Shown in pieces: positions 31,042-37,958 of a DNA stretch of 37,958 bases (positions within the stretch are counted from its first letter, which is position 1; each line of letters starts with the position of its first letter). The DNA is from Pseudoalteromonas sp. BSi20652 (GTDB lineage Bacteria > Pseudomonadota > Gammaproteobacteria > Enterobacterales > Alteromonadaceae), in the NCBI RefSeq assembly GCF_000239855.1, contig NZ_BADT01000103.1:1-37958 (forward strand), written 5' to 3'. A program made the translations under genes and the position numbers. The notes under the pieces are model-generated. The model did not search any database, was not told where the DNA came from, and was given only the letters and a program-made list of their open reading frames with translations.

Positions 31042-31692
31042 TTAACTTTTACAAAGAAGATTATAAACAGATTTTTTATGTTGTATGTTTTGATCTTTTA
31101 GCCAAGCATCTAGATCATTTACCTCAGACCAATTTGTCATAAATATAAAGTCGAGATTAGCATTGGTTGCAGCTTCAAAGTCATATTTACTATCGCCAAT
31201 AAAAAGAGCTGGGAGCTTAATATTAGCATTAGCTATTTCACGAGCCAATATCTCATCTTTGGTGTCAGGACTGCCAAATATACCGCCATCGTAAAGTGAA
31301 TCTATCCCCCGCTTGGAAAAAACATCTCTAAGCTCATGTTGCGCACCACCAGATACTATTAACCAGTTTGCATTTCCAGTTTGCTCCTTAAGTAGTTCCA
31401 ACCCATCTACGATCTTACAGCTCAACAAACCAACTTCAACCTCTTTAGCATAAGTATCAAGTAACTCTGTTAATGTTGGCCCTTTAATACCTTTACATTG
31501 CTCTATAAACCACTCAAATTTTTTATAACGAGATATACCGCCTCGGGCTACATGATAATCCACTAAACTTTGCGCTTTTTCTTCTCCATATGGAAGTGCC
31601 GCTTTATAAAAAGCGGTTGTTTTAACTTTATTAGAGTCAAGCACAACACCATCACAATCAAAAACAATTGTTTTATAGTCTGTTATTTTCAT
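31042..31692 (-). CDS. HAD-superfamily phosphatase of the CMP-sugar block
   Basis: 216 residues. Motif I is VFDCDGVVLDSN (residues ~10-21, nucleophile the first Asp), motif II VSGGAQ, a downstream Lys in SPDTKDEI, and motif IV FIGDSKYDFEAA. The alpha-helical cap between motifs I and II places it in the phosphoglycolate phosphatase/beta-phosphoglucomutase-like group. It overlaps the cytidylyltransferase gene by 4 bp (ATGA), so the two are translationally coupled. By position it may dephosphorylate a sugar-acid phosphate before CMP activation, as KdsC and NeuNAc-9-phosphatase do in their pathways. That substrate is inferred; other small phosphates are possible. Confidence 0.8.
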   Translation of the reverse strand: MKITDYKTIVFDCDGVVLDSNKVKTTAFYKAALPYGEEKAQSLVDYHVARGGISRYKKFEWFIEQCKGIKGPTLTELLDTYAKEVEVGLLSCKIVDGLELLKEQTGNANWLIVSGGAQHELRDVFSKRGIDSLYDGGIFGSPDTKDEILAREIANANIKLPALFIGDSKYDFEAATNANLDFIFMTNWSEVNDLDAWLKDQNIQHKKSVYNLLCKS

Positions 31693-32375
31693 AGCTCGGC
31701 TAGCCCATTATTAGCTATCGCTTCAGCGATAACAAAGTCTTCTGGCCAATCAATATCATGTGCAATAATTTTATCCATTGCATATAAATAAGGGTTATTA
31801 CCAATTCGATCATTTAATGTTGCGTAGTTAGCTGCGCTATTTAAAAATACAGCACTATTAATTTCGTATATTGGTTCAATCGTCTGTGTGCGAGGCCACT
31901 TCTCTTTACTACGATCATAATTAATAGGACCATTTTTGTTCCATAAAAAACCATGAATTAAAGTTGTTGTCATTAATGAATCAAAACCAGTTTCTAACTT
32001 TTCAAAGTAATCTTTTATAATAAGTTCGTACTGCGCACTATTTATGAAAGGTGACGTTACATGAGTCCATAATATATGACCTTCAGGAACCAAACTTAAT
32101 GCGTGCGCGACTAACTCATCTGTACTCGTAGAGCTACTGCAAAGAGTATCATCGCGTTTATGTATTACAAGCCTCTCATTTTTTATAGTGGCCGCATAAT
32201 CTAAAATTTCGGTATCGTTTGTTGATAAAATAACTTTATCAATTGCGGCACACCCTAGTAACTGTTTTAATTTAAGTTCTACTAAACCATTTTCAAACTT
32301 ATTAAATGGTTTAATATTTTTCTTAGGAACGCGTTCGCTCCCTTTTCTACAGGGTAAAAAAGCAAATACAGCCAT
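31689..32375 (-). CDS. CMP-sugar synthetase of the NeuA/acylneuraminate cytidylyltransferase family
   Basis: 228 residues, standard for the family. The CTP-binding signature is PCRKGSERVPKKNIKPF at residues 8-24, matching NeuA-type (RxGSxRxPxKN) rather than KdsB-type (PARYxSxRLPGKPL) enzymes. ILSTNDTEI, HKRDDTLCSSSTSTDEL and LWTHVTSPF are further conserved segments. It should couple CTP to a 2-keto sugar acid, releasing pyrophosphate. It begins 5 bp after the aldolase gene and overlaps the HAD gene. No NeuB-type synthase, NeuC or Kdo synthase lies in the window, so the acceptor is probably made by the adjacent aldolase, or else outside the window. Confidence 0.88.
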   Translation of the reverse strand: MAVFAFLPCRKGSERVPKKNIKPFNKFENGLVELKLKQLLGCAAIDKVILSTNDTEILDYAATIKNERLVIHKRDDTLCSSSTSTDELVAHALSLVPEGHILWTHVTSPFINSAQYELIIKDYFEKLETGFDSLMTTTLIHGFLWNKNGPINYDRSKEKWPRTQTIEPIYEINSAVFLNSAANYATLNDRIGNNPYLYAMDKIIAHDIDWPEDFVIAEAIANNGLAEL

Positions 32376-32380
32376 GTCAG

Positions 32381-34006
32381 TTACTCCATTAAACCATAAA
32401 TACTTTGTGATTTAATTTCATAGCGCGTTGGCGTGACCGAAAGTAATTCTAGAGCCTGTTCTTGAGATGCATATAACTTAAGGAGTTTATTCATTTCAGA
32501 ATTACGTGGATCATCAGCACTGTAACCATCAAAGCCAGCCATTAATAATTTAGATGCTTTACCTGCAGTGATTGCTGATAGTGCATAACAAATAACTAAA
32601 GACGTTGGTAATACGCTTGAATGGCTGCCAAAGCTAAATTTATCGCTTTCTATTGATAATCCATAATCGAGTAACTTTTTATCTTTAAGCGCATCTAATA
32701 CATCTTCAGGTAACATTGACGCAGGCGTAATTAAAGGCTGTGGTAATTGAGCATGTGCACTACAATCTGCTAGCAATCTAACTGGATGACATGCCACCCT
32801 AAAAGCAATTAATGATTGAGCAATAGAAGACTGCGTGTTTAAAGCAATCACAACAGGATTATTTTTGGCTATATAACTTTCAAGTGCGGTTCTATGTTCT
32901 GCAACACCAGGCCCTGTACCAAGTAATAAAACCTCTTTCCCTTCAAATATATCAGCAGGATTCCATGAACCTCTTGGCTCTCCGATATAAAATTCACGAG
33001 TTGAATCTAATGTATCGAGCTTAAATTTTTTCCCGCCTTCAAGTTTTAAATGCTCAATTGCGGCTAAAATATCTTCTTCACTATAGCGAGAGTCACCCAT
33101 CATTTCTTGAATATAGGTTGGATGGATTCCATATTTACCCGCTAAATAATAATATGGATTTGATCCCCAACTGCATTGATTTTTTAAAGGCTGAAAAAAG
33201 CTACGAATTACACTCATTAAAGGCACCATATTGATACTTATTGATTTTATGTCTGCAACTTCAATAACTAACTCTTCTGTTCTTGCATTGCCTGGGCCAC
33301 GTCCCATACCTGTTACAGTCGCATCTAACCATGTAACACCATCGTTGACCGCCTGTAATGTATTTTGTAGGGCCAGTCCCATATTATCATGGGTATGAAT
33401 TCCCATAGGGCCTTCCCAATGCTTACGTAACCAACTAATGATTTTAGACGTTTGCTGTGGGTTCATACTTCCCATACTGTCGGCAAAATACAATGAATCG
33501 ATAGGGTATTTGCTTGCTTCTAAAGATAACGCTTCAACTTCTTCTTGTGAGCGCTCAGCTACCTGCATTAGATTAAAACCAACAATGTATCCTCGCTCTT
33601 TTAGCCAATTACAAGCAGGTAAAGCATTAACAAACTCGTGGACATGACATGCAATCCTTACCACATCCACAGGTGAATCAGCTGCTTTAACAGGAAAAAG
33701 TGTACTTAAAACACTTTCAAGAGGTGTTTCTCCAACTAATTCTGAGCCGTTTATCATTACAGCAACACTCAATTGCTCAGGAACGACTAATGAGTTAATA
33801 AAACTATCCGTTGTATAAGCGCTTGCACCTTTAAAACCCTTATTAATTAGTGAACGTAGACCTAGCTCCACAATATCAACACCAGCGGCTTGCATAGCCT
33901 CTAAATATTGATTAATTAAATCGGTAGGAAAATCCCAACTGTTATAATAACCTCCATCACGTAGTGTGCAGTCCAATACTTTAATGCTTTTATTATCTTC
34001 GAACAT
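32381..34006 (-). CDS. DRE-TIM (HMGL/DmpG-like) pyruvate aldolase with an unassigned C-terminal domain
   Basis: 541 residues, well over the ~340 of 4-hydroxy-2-oxovalerate aldolase. Residues ~8-290 form the DRE-TIM barrel: VLDCTLRDGGYYNSW (catalytic Arg and metal Asp), a strand ending DIVELGLRS, the metal-binding GIHTHDNMGLA and the loop GMGRGPGNARTEEL. Residues ~355-541 are a separate Rossmann-like domain starting EVLLLGTGPGVAEHRTA; I cannot name it. DmpG-type enzymes join or split pyruvate and an aldehyde. Coupled to a CMP-sugar synthetase and phosphatase, this one may build a 2-keto acid sugar from pyruvate. AAGGAG lies before the ATG. Family assignment is firm; the substrate is inferred. 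Confidence 0.82.
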   Translation of the reverse strand: MFEDNKSIKVLDCTLRDGGYYNSWDFPTDLINQYLEAMQAAGVDIVELGLRSLINKGFKGASAYTTDSFINSLVVPEQLSVAVMINGSELVGETPLESVLSTLFPVKAADSPVDVVRIACHVHEFVNALPACNWLKERGYIVGFNLMQVAERSQEEVEALSLEASKYPIDSLYFADSMGSMNPQQTSKIISWLRKHWEGPMGIHTHDNMGLALQNTLQAVNDGVTWLDATVTGMGRGPGNARTEELVIEVADIKSISINMVPLMSVIRSFFQPLKNQCSWGSNPYYYLAGKYGIHPTYIQEMMGDSRYSEEDILAAIEHLKLEGGKKFKLDTLDSTREFYIGEPRGSWNPADIFEGKEVLLLGTGPGVAEHRTALESYIAKNNPVVIALNTQSSIAQSLIAFRVACHPVRLLADCSAHAQLPQPLITPASMLPEDVLDALKDKKLLDYGLSIESDKFSFGSHSSVLPTSLVICYALSAITAGKASKLLMAGFDGYSADDPRNSEMNKLLKLYASQEQALELLSVTPTRYEIKSQSIYGLME

Positions 34007-34127
34007 TTCAAAGACTCCTTAATATTTAGTTGGCAAATAAATGCTTATTTTTAATGTTACGCACTGCGAGTGAAAAGCGTGATAATGCAATGCGCTTATG
34101 TCTTTTTAATTCAAAGCAAATGTAAAA

Positions 34128-35539
34128 TCACACTGCAATATTACGAGCAAAATCTAAAGCTTTAATAACAATTTGTTGAGCATTTTGAAGCGAACTAGAC
34201 TCTGCATAACAACGCAGTTCAGGTGCATTTCCTGAAGGCCTTAAATGCACGATATCATTATTATTAAGTGTAACTCTTAGCCCATCAGTAACATCCACTT
34301 TTTGATGTGGCTCTAAATTATACAAAGCTGTCAATAATGAAATGTCATTACCTAACTTAGTTAGTAAAGCCTTACTTTTGGATGTAGGAAACTCTTTTAT
34401 TCGATTACTTGCAACAAAGCTTTGAGGTAACTCATCAAGCATATTACTTATACTTTTGGGCTGTGCTAATACAATAAGAGCAGGAAGCAATGCATCCCTT
34501 GTTGGCAATGATGAAATTACCTGCCCATTAAAACTAATATCACTCGCAAGTAAATAACCACCGTTAGCCTCAAAGCCAGCAACGCGTGTTGAATTAACAA
34601 GCAACTCGTTAAATTCAGCAATAACATATGGTGAGCCAATTTTAGTTCTATTAACTTGCTTAAATAGGCCTGACTTTTCAATTGCAGTATTGCAGCTAAC
34701 AGGTACAGCTAAAGAGTCGACTCTCAAAAGTTTACTGCATAATAGCCCTAATAAATCTCCATTTAACCATTGACCCTTTTCATCAGATAGCAAAGGTCTG
34801 TCACCGTCTCCATCCGTTGAAAAAATGGCATCGAAACCATATTCATTAACCCAACTAATTGCTTTTAGTTTATCCTGTTCTGATACAGCCTCTGTATCGA
34901 TTGGTATGAAATGATCGCTTCTCTCTAAACTTACAACTTCTGCACCAAGCTCAATAAAAAGTTGCTTATAAATATCTCTTCCAGCACTTGAATGCTCATA
35001 AACACCTATTTTTTTCCTTTTAAGGTATCAGGGGTAAATAAACATGAGTAGCGCTGGCAGTATGCATCTTTGGCTGACTTATCTATGTTTAATTCTATTA
35101 AATTTGCAGGTAACGGTTGCACTTTTACTGGACTGTTAAAAATTGCAACTTCATCTTGTTTGCTTATTTCACCATCAGGTCGATAAAATTTTAATCCGTT
35201 ACGATCAAAAGGGATATGACTTCCAGTAACCATTATTGATGGCATGCAGTCTTGCATTGCTTTGAATGCTAATGCTGGCGTTGGCAGAACCCCGTAGTAT
35301 TTTACATCTAATCCGTGTAATTTTAATGCTGATGCACATGCTTGCGCCATAGCATAGCTACTAGGACGGTTGTCTATCGCGATAGCAACTGTATCAAATG
35401 AAAAATCGTTTTCAATCGCATCAATAAAAGCAATAGTAAAAGCAGCACAAACATTAGCCGAAAAGACATCAACTAAACCTCTAGCACCACTTGTACCAAA
35501 TAGCACCCCGCTTTCTTTTATAATAGTCTGTGCTTGCAT
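34128..35539 (-). pseudogene. manB: Phosphomannomutase, frameshifted once in this sequence
   Basis: ORFs 35006-35539 and 34128-34793 plus the stretch between them become one 470-residue alpha-D-phosphohexomutase if one base is added to the T7 run at 35009-35015 (joining DTLKGKK to IGVYEHSSAGRD). All four active-site loops are then present: phosphoserine loop TGSHIPFDRNGLKFY (instead of the common TASHNP), metal loop STDGDGDRP, sugar loop GFEANGGYL and phosphate loop RPSGNAPELR. It interconverts mannose 6- and 1-phosphate for GDP-mannose. It starts 12 bp after manC. The metal loop and the TGSHIP variant are intact, so function is probably preserved if the frameshift is a base-call error. Confidence 0.87.
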
Positions 35540-35551
35540 ATTTAAACCCTT

Positions 35552-36961
35552 CTAATTTTCCAATCTTCCGTAACGGTCTTCAAAGCGAACAATATCGTCT
35601 TCACCTAGGTAAGAGCCAGATTGAACCTCTATTAGTTCAAGATCAACTTTCCCCGGGTTTTCTAACGCGTGTATAGCTGTAATTGGGATATATACAGATT
35701 CATTTTCCGTAATAAACTTTTCTGTATCATCTATCTGCACTTTTGCTGTACCAGAAACTACAATCCAGTGCTCTGAACGATGATGATGCATTTGCACAGA
35801 TAACTTGGCACCTGGTTTTACTGTAATACGTTTTACTTGGAAGCGCTTTCCACTATCAACTGAGTCATATTTTCCCCAAGGTCTATAGACTTCTCGATGA
35901 AAAGTGACCTCTGATCGTTGCTCTGCTTTGAGTTGACTTACAATTGATTTAACAAGTTGAGACTCTGATTTTTTAGCTACGAGTACTGTATCTTTTGTAT
36001 TAATAATTACTAAGTCTTCAATCCCTACTGTAGTGACCAGCTTATCTTCACTAAATACGAGAGAATTTTTTGTATTTACAGACTTAACGTCACCTGTAAA
36101 TGCGTTTCCATTATTATCTTTCGGTGAGACTTCCCATAATGCTGAAAAACCACCAATATCATTCCACTTAGCATCCATAGGAATGACAATTGCATCATTT
36201 GTTTGTTCCATTACAGCGTAATCAATTGATTCATCTGGACATTCTATGAATGCATCTTTATCTATCCGCATAAAGTCCATATCACTAGATTGAACCTTAA
36301 TTGCTTTTTCACAGGCGCTTAAAATATCCGGGCGAAACTCTTTTAGCTCTTGTAGGTATTTACTCGCTTTAAATAAAAACATGCCACTATTCCAATAGTA
36401 TTGACCGCTATCAATATATTGTTGGGCAGTTTCTAAATCCGGTTTTTCTACAAAACTATCGACGATAAATCCATCATTTTGTGCTTTACCTCGTTTAATA
36501 TATCCATAGCCTGTCTCTGGCTTATTTGCGACTATACCAAACGTTACGAGATTGCCTTTTTCAGCGTGTGCTTTAGCTATTAAAATACTTTTTTGAAATG
36601 CGGCTACATCTTCAATAACATGATCTGCTGCTAAAACAAGTAAAAGAGGATCGTCACCACTTTCTATTGCCTTTAAGGCAGCTAAGGCAATTGCTGGAGC
36701 CGTATTTCGCCCAACTGGCTCTAATAAAATACCACTATGAGATACATTTGCTTGGCGAATTTGTTCAGCGGCTATGAAGCGATGCTCTTCATTACAAATA
36801 AACATCGCAGGCTCATGTGGTAACCCTTCTAGACGGGTAATTGTTTGCTGCAACATTGTTAAGTCGCCACTTAACTTTAAAAATTGCTTTGGGTAATTAC
36901 CACGAGAAAGAGGCCAAAGACGAGTACCCGAACCGCCTGCCATTATTATCGGTAAAATCAT
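35552..36961 (-). CDS. manC: Mannose-1-phosphate guanylyltransferase / mannose-6-phosphate isomerase
   Basis: 469 residues, the bifunctional type II length. The N-terminal pyrophosphorylase domain has [20 protein letters not shown] at residues 7-26 and FVEKPD near the sugar site. The C-terminal cupin (isomerase) domain has [19 protein letters not shown] and the zinc-site [10 protein letters not shown]. It converts fructose 6-phosphate to mannose 6-phosphate and makes GDP-mannose from mannose 1-phosphate and GTP, working with manB immediately downstream. The start overlaps the upstream glycosyltransferase by 4 bp (ATGA). Confidence 0.94.
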   Translation of the reverse strand: MILPIIMAGGSGTRLWPLSRGNYPKQFLKLSGDLTMLQQTITRLEGLPHEPAMFICNEEHRFIAAEQIRQANVSHSGILLEPVGRNTAPAIALAALKAIESGDDPLLLVLAADHVIEDVAAFQKSILIAKAHAEKGNLVTFGIVANKPETGYGYIKRGKAQNDGFIVDSFVEKPDLETAQQYIDSGQYYWNSGMFLFKASKYLQELKEFRPDILSACEKAIKVQSSDMDFMRIDKDAFIECPDESIDYAVMEQTNDAIVIPMDAKWNDIGGFSALWEVSPKDNNGNAFTGDVKSVNTKNSLVFSEDKLVTTVGIEDLVIINTKDTVLVAKKSESQLVKSIVSQLKAEQRSEVTFHREVYRPWGKYDSVDSGKRFQVKRITVKPGAKLSVQMHHHRSEHWIVVSGTAKVQIDDTEKFITENESVYIPITAIHALENPGKVDLELIEVQSGSYLGEDDIVRFEDRYGRLEN

Positions 36962-37958
36962 TTAACACCTGTAACTAAATTAGTTTTTAACTTCTTAAAA
37001 AGCTCTTGGTACTGTCGTTTAAGAGCTGCATTATCATATTTGCTAAACTCTAATTCAACGCCGTTTTTATATTTCAATTCATTTGCTTTGATATCCAGCA
37101 TGCACATAACAAATTGCTTAATATCTCCATGCTTTACTAAGTATCCACTTTTGCCCTGCTCAATATATGAAGCTAACTCACCAACATCGAATGAAATAAC
37201 AGGTTTACTATATGCATAAGAATGAAGAATAACACCACTTTGTGTTGCACTATCATATGGCAATAAAGTGGCAATTGACCCCTTTAATAAAGCATCAAGT
37301 TTTACATCTTCGATGAAGTAATTCATTAACTCAACATTTGGTAAAGTAGCCAGCTGTGCCAATGCAGGGTCATCTCCTTTTCCAGCGATTAATACTTTCT
37401 CACTCCTCCCTAAACGAGTTAACTCAGTAGCTACTTGTATAAGGTATTTTAAGCCTTTATAAGGTTCGATACGGCCAAAAAATAAATAATAGTTTTGTGC
37501 CTCTTCACTTATCGATTTATCAAAACCAGAAAGGCTTAAGTGATGGGTTGTTTTATTTGTAGTTACTTTAGAGAAGACAATAAACTCATCCGCAAGCATG
37601 CTTTTTACAAACTTATTATATAGTTCAACAGCTTTTTGCTGCCCACCTTGATGGGGGGTCCAATCATGTATAGTAAATACAAGCTTTATTCGACACAGCT
37701 TACAGAGTATCGCAACGGGTAAATTAGCAATGTGCGCAGTATCGAATACGACTATATTAATACGATTAATAAGCAACTTAAATAAAACGACAAAAGACAA
37801 AAAACAATCTAAAAAAATTCGCCACGAAAAACCAGACACATTAGCATATGAAGATTTAGAAATACTTAGCTTATTAGCTATTTTTTTATTTGCAAAAAAG
37901 CTAATTTCATCTTTAAAGAAATGATATTTCTTTTCAAAATACATTTCTAAATCAGGAT
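36958..37958 (-). CDS. GT4-family glycosyltransferase, N-terminus cut by the window edge
   Basis: An ATG at 37942-37944 gives 328 residues, but the frame stays open to position 37958 (PDLEMYF), so the gene probably starts outside the window. Family features: an acceptor-domain strand [27 protein letters not shown], then the GT4 donor domain with [26 protein letters not shown] and [24 protein letters not shown]. It transfers a sugar from an NDP donor, probably in the cytoplasm on lipid-linked intermediates. The overlap with manC makes GDP-mannose a plausible donor, by context only. Confidence 0.82.
   Translation of the reverse strand, partial: PDLEMYFEKKYHFFKDEISFFANKKIANKLSISKSSYANVSGFSWRIFLDCFLSFVVLFKLLINRINIVVFDTAHIANLPVAILCKLCRIKLVFTIHDWTPHQGGQQKAVELYNKFVKSMLADEFIVFSKVTTNKTTHHLSLSGFDKSISEEAQNYYLFFGRIEPYKGLKYLIQVATELTRLGRSEKVLIAGKGDDPALAQLATLPNVELMNYFIEDVKLDALLKGSIATLLPYDSATQSGVILHSYAYSKPVISFDVGELASYIEQGKSGYLVKHGDIKQFVMCMLDIKANELKYKNGVELEFSKYDNAALKRQYQELFKKLKTNLVTGVK

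Noticed and set aside
31689-32375. KpsU/KdsB-type CMP-Kdo synthetase
   Set aside because: The N-terminal motif is RKGSERVPKKN, the NeuA type, not PARYxSxRLPGKPL.
1-37958. tRNA, rRNA, riboswitch or replication origin
   Set aside because: No cloverleaf, rRNA core sequence, or recognisable aptamer was seen by reading; a covariance-model search would be needed to exclude small RNAs.

Overview
The window looks like the chromosome of a marine gammaproteobacterium of the Alteromonadales type, most plausibly Pseudoalteromonas. The grounds are AT-rich DNA, large secreted proteins with thrombospondin type 3 (TSP3) calcium-binding repeats, and interspersed short repeats with ACCACCGAG/CTCGGTGGT ends. 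The genus is inferred from style only; no rRNA or tRNA is present to confirm it. Almost everything is on the minus strand, so transcription runs from high to low coordinates.

From 37958 down to 11819 lies a surface polysaccharide (capsule-like) locus. It opens with a GT4 glycosyltransferase cut by the window edge, then manC and manB (GDP-mannose). Next come three tightly linked genes: a DRE-TIM pyruvate aldolase with an extra C-terminal domain, a CMP-sugar synthetase and a HAD phosphatase. They look like a route to a CMP-activated keto-acid sugar. A plus-strand beta-CASP metallo-beta-lactamase RNase gene (29528-30916), carrying an in-frame stop, separates this block from the next. The next block is a WecA-like initiating transferase, a small lipoprotein, and a KpsD/KpsM/KpsT/KpsE-like ABC-type export set. 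After it come rmlA-rmlC-rmlD (dTDP-rhamnose), a repeat-rich gap with hairpins, rmlB, a three-domain glycosyltransferase, a sulfotransferase-like gene, an SGNH-hydrolase-like gene and ugd (UDP-glucuronate). The predicted product is therefore a polymer drawing on mannose, rhamnose, uronic acid and possibly a CMP-linked acid, with possible sulfate or acyl decoration, exported by an ABC transporter.

From 11818 to 1 the content changes. There is a 3' remnant related to the C-terminus of the sulfotransferase-like gene, then a ~2070-residue secreted protein made of three tandem modules with TSP3 linkers and seven C-terminal FG-GAP-like repeats. A 1.2 kb gene-poor stretch holds a cluster of the interspersed repeats. 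Last is a secreted beta-propeller/TSP3/LRR/TSP3 protein that runs off the left edge.

The most important technical observation is that nine genes are broken by single-base shortening of A/T homopolymers of 5-7 bases, twelve sites in all. Adding one base of the same kind at each site restores a full-length protein of the expected family length in every complete case. This pattern, always in the same direction, looks more like homopolymer sequencing error than biology. I give restored spans and mark those genes as frameshifted in this sequence. The best candidate for a less-described system is the aldolase/CMP-transferase/phosphatase trio.
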